From Megamonas funiformis (GTDB lineage Bacteria; Bacillota; Negativicutes; Selenomonadales; Selenomonadaceae), in contig NZ_CP048627.1 in assembly GCF_010669225.1 (NCBI RefSeq), forward strand, positions 1,067,292 to 1,131,291: a DNA stretch of 64,000 nt, read 5' to 3'. The notes below the pieces were generated by a model. The model was not told where the DNA came from. It did no database searches and saw only the letters and a list, made by a program, of their open reading frames with translations. Below, one piece after another: positions 26,315-34,493 of this stretch. The translations under genes and the position numbers were made by a program. How positions within the stretch are numbered: position 1 is the stretch's first letter; the number at the start of each line of letters is the position of its first letter.

Positions 26315-27193
26315 ATGATGCATGACATATGGAACCCATGGCATGGTTGCCTTAAATATAGTGAGGGCTGTAAAAATTGTTATATGTATTATTTAGATAA
26401 GATAAGAGGTAATAGTGGAGCGTATATCTATAAAGTAAAGGCAAATTTTTATTATCCATTAGCTAAAAATAGACAAGGTGAATATAAGATAAAAAGTGGT
26501 GAACAAATAAGGGTTTGTATGACATCAGATTTTTTCTTAAAAGAAGCTGATGAGTGGAGAGAAGAAGCATGGAGAATAATAAAAGCTAGAAGTGATGTTA
26601 TATTTATATTGATAACAAAAAGAGCAGAAAGAATAAGAGCATGTTTACCTAAAAATTGGGGCAATGGTTGGGAAAATGTGTTTTTGCATGTAACTTGTGA
26701 AAATCAAAAGCGTGCAGATGAGAGAATACCAATATTATTGAATTTGCCATTTAAACATAAAGGGATAATAGTTGCTCCATTTTTGGAAAATGTAAGTATA
26801 GAAAAATATTTAAAAGATGGAGAAATTGAACAGGTAATTTGTGGCGGAGAAAATTATAATGGAGCTAGAGTTTGTAATTTCGATTGGGTGAAAAACTTGC
26901 GCCAAGAATGTGTAAAAGCAAATATTACATTTTGTTTTATGGAAACAGGAACAGTTTTTATGAAAGATAAAAAAATATATAATTTACCCTCAAAGGAATT
27001 ACAAAGTAAGATGGCTTTTAAATCTAAAATGAATTATCAAGGTAAAGAAATAGTTTTTAAATTATATGACCAATTTGGGAGATTATTAGACAAGGAAAAA
27101 TTGTATAAAAGAAGTTTTAAACTAAAATGTAATGAATGTGCTAGTAAACTTATCTGTAATGGTTGTAGTGAGTGCAAGCAAGATTGTAAATAA
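26315..27193 (+). CDS. DUF5131 family protein (phage Gp37/Gp68-like, radical-SAM-type cysteine motif)
   Basis: A 292-residue protein starting with IWNPWHGC, then YSEGCKNCYM, the cysteine signature of DUF5131 (phage Gp37/Gp68), a family related to radical SAM enzymes; cysteines 12, 19 and 22 could hold an iron-sulfur cluster. Further family motifs are FMTSDFF-like VCMTSDFFLKEADEWR, ILITKRAERI and VICGGENYNGARVCNFDWV. The C-terminus has a second cluster of seven cysteines (about 272-291) in CNECASKLICNGCSECKQDC, suggesting another metal centre. The reaction is unknown. GAAGGTGAA precedes tandem ATGs at 26315/26318. Members are frequent in phages and mobile islands; here it neighbours a restriction-type gene. 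Confidence 0.82.
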   Translation: MMHDIWNPWHGCLKYSEGCKNCYMYYLDKIRGNSGAYIYKVKANFYYPLAKNRQGEYKIKSGEQIRVCMTSDFFLKEADEWREEAWRIIKARSDVIFILITKRAERIRACLPKNWGNGWENVFLHVTCENQKRADERIPILLNLPFKHKGIIVAPFLENVSIEKYLKDGEIEQVICGGENYNGARVCNFDWVKNLRQECVKANITFCFMETGTVFMKDKKIYNLPSKELQSKMAFKSKMNYQGKEIVFKLYDQFGRLLDKEKLYKRSFKLKCNECASKLICNGCSECKQDCK

Positions 27194-27232
27194 AAAACCT
27201 AATCTCTAGAATAATTAGAGATTAGGTTTTTT
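27192..27232. terminator. Bidirectional terminator between DUF5131 and the redox protein gene
   Basis: Perfect 17-base arms (27192-27208 and 27216-27232) with A-run on one side and T-run on the other, serving both convergent genes. Confidence 0.92.
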
Positions 27233-27233
27233 A

Positions 27234-27638
27234 TTAATGACTTTTTTCGTATTCAGTTAAAACTTGTTCAAGAATTTCAGCTGTAGCTTTTACTGTATTT
27301 AAACAATGTACTTCTTGAGAATAATGTTTTGCTTTAATTTGACAGCAAAGTCTTGAAGAAAAATGACTTTGAAATGCTCTAACTAAGTTTAACATTATAG
27401 GTTTTAAGTGAGTAGTTTCATGAGCTCTTGTTTCAATATATTTACTTGAGATAACACATGCTGAACCACTTAAAGCTCCACATACATCACCAACATGGAA
27501 ACCACCACCAAAAGCGCCTGTCATTTTTAGAGCATTTTCATCAAGATTTAAATTATAATATTCATTACCTGCACGAATAAGACTTTCTGCACAATTATAA
27601 CCTTGTATGTAATATTTTTCTGCTATGTCTTTTAACAT
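27234..27638 (-). CDS. C_GCAxxG_C_C family redox protein
   Basis: A 134-residue protein of the C_GCxxG_C_C family (putative redox-active proteins common in anaerobes). The pattern is visible: YNCAES near residue 16, GDVCGALSGSAC in the centre (a CGALSG form of the GCxxG motif), CC around residue 98 and a last Cys near 112. AFGGGFHVGD before the central motif is typical. The reaction and partners are unknown; co-occurrence elsewhere suggests electron transfer or metal handling. ATG start with AAGGAGAAAA upstream; monocistronic. Confidence 0.85.
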   Translation of the reverse strand: MLKDIAEKYYIQGYNCAESLIRAGNEYYNLNLDENALKMTGAFGGGFHVGDVCGALSGSACVISSKYIETRAHETTHLKPIMLNLVRAFQSHFSSRLCCQIKAKHYSQEVHCLNTVKATAEILEQVLTEYEKSH

Positions 27639-27751
27639 AATATGATTTTTTCTCCTTTATTAAAGATATATAATATTATATTATAACATATATTTTTAAA
27701 TACTAGCAAAATAGTATATAATAAGCATATAAAATAAAGTGAGGTCATAAA

Positions 27752-28498
27752 ATGGATAGAATAATTGAAATTTGTTGTGGCAGTTATGAAGATGCTATAA
27801 ATGCTTATAGAGGTGGAGCAAAGAGAATAGAATTAAATTCAGCTTTGTATTTAGGAGGACTTACGCCAAGTATAGCTACTTTAGAATTAATTAAAAGAAA
27901 TACAGATTTAGAAGTTATTTGTATGGTAAGACCAAGAGACGCTGGTTTTTGCTATAGTGATTTAGAAAAAAAACAGATTTTTGCCGAAGCAAAAGCTTTA
28001 TTAGAGCGTGGTGCTGATGGATTAGCTTTTGGCTTTTTAACTGAAGATAGAACAATTGATTTAGAATCTACACAAAAAATGGTAAATCTAGTACATTCTT
28101 ATGGGAAGACAGCAGTATTTCATAGAGCCTTTGATTGTGTAAAAGATGAAAAAACAGCGATAAATGAATTAATAAAATTAAACGTAAATAGAGTATTAAC
28201 TAGTGGATTGAAAGCAACAGTTATAGAAGGCAAAGAATTGATTAGAAGTTTACAAAAAACAGTAGGAGTAAAAATAGAGATTTTAGCAGGTAGTGGTATT
28301 AATAAAGATAATGCAAAAGATTTAATAGAATATACAAAAGTAAAGCAGATACATTCATCTTGTAGGGCATGGAAAGAAGATAAAACAACTTTTGGTGATT
28401 TTGTGAATTATGCATTTGCTCAAGGTGAAAATAAAGCTTGTTATGATTATGTAGATGAAAATTTAGTGAGAAATTTAATCGAAGCTGTTAATGAATAA
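27752..28498 (+). CDS. cutC: CutC family protein (copper homeostasis)
   Basis: A 248-residue TIM-barrel protein with CutC family signatures: EICCGSYEDAINAYRGGA, RIELNSALYLGGLTPS, then MVRPRDAGFCYSD, FHRAFDCVKD and LTSGLKATVIEG. Historically linked to copper tolerance in E. coli, although direct copper binding is disputed, so the name is by family only. ATG start with GTGAGGTC upstream. It is followed 24 bases later by the LtaS-like gene and may be co-transcribed with it. Confidence 0.93.
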   Translation: MDRIIEICCGSYEDAINAYRGGAKRIELNSALYLGGLTPSIATLELIKRNTDLEVICMVRPRDAGFCYSDLEKKQIFAEAKALLERGADGLAFGFLTEDRTIDLESTQKMVNLVHSYGKTAVFHRAFDCVKDEKTAINELIKLNVNRVLTSGLKATVIEGKELIRSLQKTVGVKIEILAGSGINKDNAKDLIEYTKVKQIHSSCRAWKEDKTTFGDFVNYAFAQGENKACYDYVDENLVRNLIEAVNE

Positions 28499-28522
28499 TT
28501 TTTTAAAGTTAGGAGAATGATT

Positions 28523-30469
28523 TTGCAGTTAAAATGGGAGAGTTTTAATTATAATTTGAAAAGAGATTTCAAGTTATTTATTTTTGTTTGGTTATATTTA
28601 AATTTATTGCGTGTAATTTCATTGATAACGATGAAAAGTTATGCTGGTGATATAAATTTAAATGATATTCTGTTGACTATCTATTATGGGGCAAGAATTA
28701 GTTTAAAAACAGCAGGCGTGCTTATGCTATTTACATTTATTTTTGTTACATTAATAGGTTGGTTGATAAATAAGCATTTAGATAAATTGAGATTAGGATT
28801 ATCAGCAGTATTTTTATTTATATTGAATTTTTTATTTGTAGCAAAATATTTTTATTATAGGGAATTTCATACTAATTTTAATGAAATGGTATTTAATGCT
28901 GTAAATGATGATGTAAAAGCTTTATTTTATACAATGATAGAGCAATATCATTTATTGGAAGGCACAGTAATCATTATTTTATTTACAGCTATGGTTGTAT
29001 ATATCTTGAAAAAGTATCTTGCTTGGCAGTGGATAAAAAAATCTTTTAAATTTGAAAAAAGTCTTATATTTAAAATATCAGTTATAGTATTTACCTTAGT
29101 TTTTGCTTTATTTGTACGCTTTGGTGCAAGTTTTTCTTATGCAAAATCTATTCATTGGAAAAATTGTGCAAAAACAAAAGATACTTTTCTTAATGAGATA
29201 ATTTTAGATGATATGCAGGCTATCTATCGAGGATATTCTATAAAAAAACGTATTGATAATGGCGTGATTTATGGCGTGCATAAGGAAAATATTGCTCAGA
29301 ATTTAGAGTTTTTAGCGAAAAATAGTGATGCTTATCGTCTGCAAAAACAAGACTTAAGTAAAATAGATAGTAATTTAGTATATCAAGCTCATGGTAATAT
29401 AATTGACAAGAAACAACATATATTTATTATAATCGGTGAAAGTTTTGCTCAATGGCCATTATTAGATGAATATGCAAATCTGCAATTAGGCGAAAATGTG
29501 CGAGCTATTATGCAAAAAGATAATGCAACATATACACATAATTTTATGCCTAATGGTGCATTTACACCTATGGCAGTAAATGCTATGATTTGTGGTTTAT
29601 CTGATGTAAATATATATCCTAATCATCAATATGAATCATATAAGCAGGTATATGCGACATCTTTTGCACCGCAGATAAAAAAATTAGGATATAAAACACA
29701 GTTCTGGTATGCTGGTTTTAGTGGTTGGGAAAGAATAAAAGATTTTGCTTTGGCACAAGGCTTTGATGAATTTCATTGTGCATCAGATTATCAATATCCA
29801 TCAGGTAATGTATGGGGCTGTGATGACGAATTTATTTTTGATAAGTTAAAGCAAGAAGTAGCTCAAAATGATGAAACTACAGTATATGTGATTTTATCTG
29901 TATCAAATCATGCGCCTTATAGTGTAGATTTAGCAAAAGCAGGTTTTCCGAAAGAAGAAGTGCGAGCTAAATTACCTGTAAATGTACAAAATAATGAAGA
30001 TTTATTAAATAAATTAGGTCATTATTGGTATACAGATAAAGTAATTGGCAATTTTGTTGAAGATATTGAAACAACATATCCTAAAGAAAATCTATTTGTG
30101 ATTACTGGCGACCATGCTGATAGAACAAATATAGAAGCAAAACCAACATTATTTAATAGATATACTGTGCCATGTGTCATTTATGGTGATGGTATTACGA
30201 AAAATATATTATCAGATGAAATAGCTGGCGGTCATATTAATATTGGGGCAACTATATTTGAATTGATAGCGCCACAAGGTTTTGAATACTATAGTTTAGG
30301 TAAATCATTAACAAGAGGAGCAAATGTAGGCTTTAATGATAGTGTTTGGCTTAATACTGTAGATATAGGTAAATTAGATGGAAATGAACCAATAGAAGTA
30401 GAAAAAACTTTGGAAGCATATAGAACAATTTCATGGTGGAGAAGTATAAAAGGTAATTTAATTCCATAA
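28523..30469 (+). CDS. LtaS-like membrane sulfatase-fold protein (phosphoglycerol transferase type)
   Basis: A 648-residue protein with about five N-terminal membrane helices (to about 200) and an external alkaline-phosphatase/sulfatase domain. Active-site features: IIGESFAQWPLLD (metal Glu), NGAFTPMAVNAMICG with the likely nucleophile Thr, WYAGFSGWE, SVSNHAPYS and TGDHADRT (metal Asp-His). LtaS enzymes move phosphoglycerol from phosphatidylglycerol onto glycolipid; relatives in diderms decorate periplasmic glucans or lipids. TTG at 28523 lies eight bases from AGGAG, while the in-frame ATG at 28517 is one base from it, so TTG is the better start. Substrate unknown. Confidence 0.83.
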   Translation: MQLKWESFNYNLKRDFKLFIFVWLYLNLLRVISLITMKSYAGDINLNDILLTIYYGARISLKTAGVLMLFTFIFVTLIGWLINKHLDKLRLGLSAVFLFILNFLFVAKYFYYREFHTNFNEMVFNAVNDDVKALFYTMIEQYHLLEGTVIIILFTAMVVYILKKYLAWQWIKKSFKFEKSLIFKISVIVFTLVFALFVRFGASFSYAKSIHWKNCAKTKDTFLNEIILDDMQAIYRGYSIKKRIDNGVIYGVHKENIAQNLEFLAKNSDAYRLQKQDLSKIDSNLVYQAHGNIIDKKQHIFIIIGESFAQWPLLDEYANLQLGENVRAIMQKDNATYTHNFMPNGAFTPMAVNAMICGLSDVNIYPNHQYESYKQVYATSFAPQIKKLGYKTQFWYAGFSGWERIKDFALAQGFDEFHCASDYQYPSGNVWGCDDEFIFDKLKQEVAQNDETTVYVILSVSNHAPYSVDLAKAGFPKEEVRAKLPVNVQNNEDLLNKLGHYWYTDKVIGNFVEDIETTYPKENLFVITGDHADRTNIEAKPTLFNRYTVPCVIYGDGITKNILSDEIAGGHINIGATIFELIAPQGFEYYSLGKSLTRGANVGFNDSVWLNTVDIGKLDGNEPIEVEKTLEAYRTISWWRSIKGNLIP

Positions 30470-30523
30470 AAAATAGCCATTTTCCAAATTTCTAAATAAG
30501 AGATAAGGAAAATGGCTATTTTT
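30470..30523. terminator. Bidirectional terminator between LtaS-like and DeoR genes
   Basis: Arms AAAAATAGCCATTTTCC and GGAAAATGGCTATTTTT (17 bases, perfect) around a 22-base loop. Confidence 0.9.
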
Positions 30524-31280
30524 ATTCAATGAGAAGACCTTTATTTTTATATTTTTCTTTTAATATTGGTGAAATATTATCATCTGTTAATAATAAATCA
30601 ACATTATCTAGATTTAATACTTTTTGTTTTGAACGTTTGCCAATCTTACTAGAATCCATTATGGCAATTACTTTTTCTGAACGTTGAGATAATAATTTAA
30701 TAATACCTATTTCGGATATGCGAAAATCGGTGAAGCCATCTTTATAATTTATAGCATTAATAGATAAAAAGGCAATATCAGGAAAATATTGACCAAATTC
30801 TTGTTCACAAGTGGTACCATAAGTTGATTTTTCTTGAGAATCAATAATTCCGCCAATAGAAACAATTTTTATTGCTGGATTTTGAATTAAAATATTAATG
30901 GCTGCTAAATTATTAGTAATGACAGTGATATTATCTTTTTTAAAAACTAATTCTTGGGCTAATATAGTATTAGTTGTTCCGGAGTTTAAAGCAATGATAG
31001 CATTAGGTTTAATATAAGCTAATGCTTTTTTGGCAGCTTCTCGTTTTAATTTTATATTGAGAACTTCCCTACCGGTAAAATTGGATAAAGACGGCAATGA
31101 ATCAGGTAAACAAGCACCGCCACGTATACATTTTATTAGACCACTTTGTTCCATAGTTTTTAAATCACGGCGAACAGTATCAACAGAAACATTTAATAAA
31201 TCTTTTAAATCATTGATTTTTACAATAGCTTGTAATTGTACTTGTTGCAAGATTAATTCTACACGTTCATTATAAAGCAT
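30522..31280 (-). CDS. DeoR/GlpR-family transcriptional regulator
   Basis: A 252-residue regulator: N-terminal DeoR helix-turn-helix (about 6-58) with INDLKDLLNVSVDTVRRDL, the hallmark recognition helix, and a C-terminal sugar-phosphate isomerase-like sensor (about 75-230) with LNSGTTNTILAQEL and SIGGIIDSQEKSTYG. Such repressors respond to phosphorylated sugars, usually from an adjacent operon; here the neighbours are rRNA methylation and thymidylate genes, so the target is not evident. ATG start with GTGGTGAT upstream. Confidence 0.93.
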   Translation of the reverse strand: MLYNERVELILQQVQLQAIVKINDLKDLLNVSVDTVRRDLKTMEQSGLIKCIRGGACLPDSLPSLSNFTGREVLNIKLKREAAKKALAYIKPNAIIALNSGTTNTILAQELVFKKDNITVITNNLAAINILIQNPAIKIVSIGGIIDSQEKSTYGTTCEQEFGQYFPDIAFLSINAINYKDGFTDFRISEIGIIKLLSQRSEKVIAIMDSSKIGKRSKQKVLNLDNVDLLLTDDNISPILKEKYKNKGLLIE

Positions 31281-31335
31281 GAAATAATCACCACTTAAGA
31301 TAAAATAAGATTTTGCTCAAATAAATATAAATAAA

Positions 31336-32190
31336 TTATTTTAAAGTACGTTGTTTTAAGACTTCATAAGCTAAGATAGCAGCAGCATTGGAAGCATTTA
31401 AAGAGTTTACTTTGCCACGCATTGGGATTTTGACGATGAAATCGCAAGCATTTTTTGTAAGACGGCTAACACCACGACCTTCACTGCCGATAACTAAAAC
31501 GAGAGGTCCTGTCATATTAGCATCATAATAATTTTCTGTACCGTCCATGTCTGCTCCAGCTACCCAAAGACCTTTTTGTTTTAATTCTTCTAAAGTTTGT
31601 ACTACATTACCAATGCGAGCTACAGGAACATATTCCAAAGCTCCAGCAGAAGTTTTAGCTACGATAGAAGATAATGGGCAACTGCGATGTTTAGGAATTA
31701 AAATACCATGAGCACCAACAGCATCAGCAGTACGTAAGATTGCACCGAGATTATGAGGGTCTTCTAATTCATCTAATAAGATGATGAATGGATCTTCATT
31801 GCGTTCTTTAGCAAGATTTAAAATATCATCAAGTTCTACATAATCAACAGGAGCTGCATAAGCTGCAATACCTTGATGACGTTGACCGCCACAGATTTGA
31901 TCAAGTTTTTCAGTATTTACATTTTGTACAATGATACGACGTTCTCTAGCAAGTGTCATAATTTCAGGCATAGAACCACCATGTGCGCTATCTGCGATCA
32001 AGATGCGATTGATAGAACGACCACTTTTTAAGGCTTCACGAACAGCATTGCGACCAAGTAAGATATCTTCACTGATTTCTACTTTTTTAGGTTTAATTTG
32101 TTTTGTATCATTTATTTTTTTCTTCGGACGAGGACTTACTACAAATTTATTTTTTTTATCTTTTTTAGGTTTATTTTTTGTTGGACGCAT
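31336..32190 (-). CDS. rlmB: 23S rRNA (guanosine-2'-O-)-methyltransferase RlmB
   Basis: A SpoU/TrmH-family 2'-O-methyltransferase (284 residues) that modifies G2251 of 23S rRNA. A Lys/Arg-rich N-terminal tail (about 1-40) precedes the substrate-binding domain (LLGRNAVREALKSGRSI, GGQRHQGIAAYA) and the trefoil-knot SAM domain with LDELEDPHNLGAILRTADA, VIGSEGRGVSRL and IPMRGKVNSLNASNAAAI. ATG start with AAGGAGA upstream. It lies 32 bases after thyX, so both are probably on one transcript; in many Firmicutes this pair sits in the cysS-mrnC-thyX-rlmB-NYN cluster. Here the NYN nuclease is separate, at 45.6 kb. Confidence 0.96.
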   Translation of the reverse strand: MRPTKNKPKKDKKNKFVVSPRPKKKINDTKQIKPKKVEISEDILLGRNAVREALKSGRSINRILIADSAHGGSMPEIMTLARERRIIVQNVNTEKLDQICGGQRHQGIAAYAAPVDYVELDDILNLAKERNEDPFIILLDELEDPHNLGAILRTADAVGAHGILIPKHRSCPLSSIVAKTSAGALEYVPVARIGNVVQTLEELKQKGLWVAGADMDGTENYYDANMTGPLVLVIGSEGRGVSRLTKNACDFIVKIPMRGKVNSLNASNAAAILAYEVLKQRTLK

Positions 32191-32222
32191 GATAATCTCC
32201 TTTTTTATTAATATTTTATAAA

Positions 32223-32912
32223 TTATTCTTCACGTAATTTAAGCATTTCTTTAAATTTACCACAAGTCATAGCACCTTCAGGGCAACGACCAGTGCGAAC
32301 ACAAGTTGCACCTGCATTTTTAAATAAAAGTGGAGCTACTTTTTTAACTTCAGCAAGCATTAAATATGCCATTTGACGAATTTCCCATTGAGCGCGATTA
32401 CAGCAACGAAGAGAGAAGAAATTGAGAAGAGAACGAGCATTAAATGTTGCTAAAACTTTTGTTTCGGTAGCATTAGCTAAAACATAACGAGCATCTTCTT
32501 TAGGAACATCCATAGCTACTAATTCATCATAAGTTTGGCGAATTGTATGCATTAGATTTTCAAATTTTGCCTTAGCTTCATCATTTTCAGCGATTGATGG
32601 CGGTAAAATATATTCAAAATCATGTTCACTTACATAACGCTGAGATTGTTGAGAATAAGAAGCAATACGATGGCGCACTAATTGATGAGTGAGCACGCGA
32701 GAAATACCTTCAATAGCAAATGTAAAAGTAACATGTTCCATAGTGGAAGCATGACCCATGCTGATAATTTTTTCTACAAGTTTAGTAACTTGTTCATCAG
32801 TCATTTTTTCAGATAATTCCTCTGCACCAGCAGGAGAATAACAAAGACGAGCTGCCATAGCTACAGTACGCTCTGGTTCAGCAGTATATTTCATAAGTTT
32901 AACTTTAATCAA
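32223..32912 (-). CDS. thyX: Flavin-dependent thymidylate synthase
   Basis: ThyX (229 residues) makes dTMP from dUMP with methylene-tetrahydrofolate and FAD/NADPH, and is unrelated to ThyA. The family signature RHR-x7-S is at residues 80-90 ([11 protein letters not shown]). ARLCYSP near the N-terminus and [13 protein letters not shown] are also typical. The start is TTG at 32912 with AGGAGAG nine bases upstream; ATG at 32894 is an alternative six residues in. It depends on the folate made by folE2, folP and folBK in this window, but regenerates tetrahydrofolate directly. Likely co-transcribed with rlmB. Confidence 0.96.
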   Translation of the reverse strand: MIKVKLMKYTAEPERTVAMAARLCYSPAGAEELSEKMTDEQVTKLVEKIISMGHASTMEHVTFTFAIEGISRVLTHQLVRHRIASYSQQSQRYVSEHDFEYILPPSIAENDEAKAKFENLMHTIRQTYDELVAMDVPKEDARYVLANATETKVLATFNARSLLNFFSLRCCNRAQWEIRQMAYLMLAEVKKVAPLLFKNAGATCVRTGRCPEGAMTCGKFKEMLKLREE

Positions 32913-32992
32913 AGTAAAGCACTCTCCTAATATAAATTAAGTAAATTAATTATAACTAGTTTTAAAACTTTTCACAAGTAAAATGCAGTAAA

Positions 32993-33039
32993 AAAGAGCA
33001 ATACTAATAATTTACATTTAACAATTAGTATTGCTCTTT
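32993..33039 (-). terminator. Terminator after trxB
   Basis: On the minus strand the arms AGAGCAATACTAAT and TTAGTATTGCTCT are followed by TTTTTT. Confidence 0.9.
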
Positions 33040-33049
33040 GAGTATAGAA

Positions 33050-33967
33050 TTAAATTTCGTTTAAATAATCTGTTACAGATTTAATAGCATTGGCACCATC
33101 AGAAGCAGCAGTTAAAACTTGACGTAAATCTTTTGTACGTAAATCACCAGCCACAAAAAATCCTTTGGCATTTGTTTTACCTGTTTCATCAGCAATGACA
33201 TAACCAGCATCATCAGTATTGACAAAATCAGGTACTAATTGATTATTAGGTATCATGCCCACTGCTACGAAAATTCCATCTACAGGAATATCTACAATTT
33301 CGCCAGTCTTTTTATATTCAATTTCAATAGCAGAAACTTTTTTATCCCCTTTGATAGATTTTGGCAAAGCAGATTTTACAAATTCCACATTTGGCATAGC
33401 AAAAATTTTCTCTTGGGAATGTTTATCTCCACGCAATTCATCACGACGATGGATTAAATAAACTTTTTCACAGATTTTGGCAAGGAATAAAACATCTTCA
33501 AGAGCAGTATTTCCGCCACCGATAACAGCAGTTGTCTTATTGCGATAAAAAGCACCATCACAAGTAGCACAATAATAAACACCACGGCTTAAATATTGTT
33601 GTTCTCCAGGAACATTCAAAGTGCGAGGATTAGCACCAGTAGCCAAAACGACAGATTTAGTCAAAATAGGTTCTTGACCTTCGATTTCTACAGTATATGA
33701 ATTATCCTCGTTTTGTTTAATAGCAGTTACAGTTGCTTCTTTAATTTCAGCACCTAATTTTTCAGCATGTTCTTGAAGTGCCATAGAAAAAGAAGCCCCA
33801 TCAATATTAGGCATACCAGGATAATTATCTAAATCATTAGTAGTAACAATCTGACCACCACTATAACCAGCCTTTTCCAAAACAACATAATTCAAAGCCG
33901 CACGAGAAGCATATATAGCAGCAGCAAGACCAGCAGGACCACTGCCAATAATAACAGTATCTAACAT
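33050..33967 (-). CDS. trxB: Thioredoxin-disulfide reductase
   Basis: A 305-residue FAD/NADPH enzyme that reduces thioredoxin. Visible: N-terminal FAD-binding IIGSGPAGLAAAIYA, the redox pair Cys133/Cys136 in YYCATCDG, the NADPH-binding AVIGGGNTALEDV and the C-terminal FAVAGD-type motif FFVAGDLRTKDLRQVLTAA. Length is normal for the low-molecular-weight type. ATG start with GGTGAT upstream; own promoter facing the mobC promoter. Monocistronic with a strong terminator. Confidence 0.96.
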   Translation of the reverse strand: MLDTVIIGSGPAGLAAAIYASRAALNYVVLEKAGYSGGQIVTTNDLDNYPGMPNIDGASFSMALQEHAEKLGAEIKEATVTAIKQNEDNSYTVEIEGQEPILTKSVVLATGANPRTLNVPGEQQYLSRGVYYCATCDGAFYRNKTTAVIGGGNTALEDVLFLAKICEKVYLIHRRDELRGDKHSQEKIFAMPNVEFVKSALPKSIKGDKKVSAIEIEYKKTGEIVDIPVDGIFVAVGMIPNNQLVPDFVNTDDAGYVIADETGKTNAKGFFVAGDLRTKDLRQVLTAASDGANAIKSVTDYLNEI

Positions 33968-34030
33968 AAAATCACCTACAATACAAAATCAATATTTCTT
34001 ATAAAATAATAATTATTATCCATTAACTAA

Positions 34031-34060
34031 ATTATAATATAAAAAACAACAAAATGTCTA
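34031..34060 (-). promoter_or_regulatory. Promoter of trxB
   Basis: Minus-strand -35 TAGACA (34055-34060), 18-base spacer, -10 TATAAT (34031-34036). Confidence 0.6.
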
Positions 34061-34068
34061 CAAAAATA

Positions 34069-34097
34069 TTGCAGAAAAAAGAATCATAATATATAGT
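34069..34097 (+). promoter_or_regulatory. Promoter of the mobC-relaxase genes
   Basis: -35 TTGCAG (34069-34074), 17-base spacer, -10 TATAGT (34092-34097), back to back with the trxB promoter (eight bases between the -35 boxes). Confidence 0.5.
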
Positions 34098-34163
34098 AAG
34101 AGAAAGGGATAGAAATAAAGAAGCAAGCTTAGCAAAAATCTAGACGAAAGAAAGGAATAAAAA

Positions 34164-34493
34164 ATGAAAAAAAAATCTCCTCGCTTACAATTAAACATAA
34201 GATTAACTCCCGAACAAAATGAACTAATAAAACAAAAATTAGAACAAACACAAATATCAAAAACTCAGCTAATAATAGACAGCATAAACAACAACCCAAT
34301 ATACATAATACCTAACCTAGAACAAACAATATCGCAAATAAAATACCTAGGAAATAAAGTAAACGAATTATCTAATAAAATAGAAACAAAAGATGAAAAT
34401 ACAGAAAAATTACTACAAGAAATCCAGCAAGGATGTGATGAATTTTGGCAATTATTAAAGTCGTTAAAGCAGGAAAAACAAAAGCAAGTCTAA
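34164..34493 (+). CDS. mobC: MobC-like relaxosome accessory protein
   Basis: A 109-residue basic protein beginning with a ribbon-helix-helix-like segment (LQLNIRLTPEQNELIKQKLE) and ending in a coiled-coil-like Lys/Glu/Gln-rich tail. Its place directly before, and overlapping by 49 bases, a relaxase gene is that of MobC-type proteins, which open oriT for the relaxase. Base use differs from the neighbours: many AAC, ATA and CTA codons and an A-rich coding strand, which points to recent acquisition. ATG start with AAAGGAA upstream. No oriT could be proved in the 196-base gap upstream. Identification rests on context plus the N-terminal motif. Confidence 0.7.
   Translation: MKKKSPRLQLNIRLTPEQNELIKQKLEQTQISKTQLIIDSINNNPIYIIPNLEQTISQIKYLGNKVNELSNKIETKDENTEKLLQEIQQGCDEFWQLLKSLKQEKQKQV

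Noticed and set aside
33968-34163. oriT next to mobC
   Set aside because: A short AAGCAAGCTT-type repeat is present, but no convincing nic site or long inverted repeat could be identified by eye.
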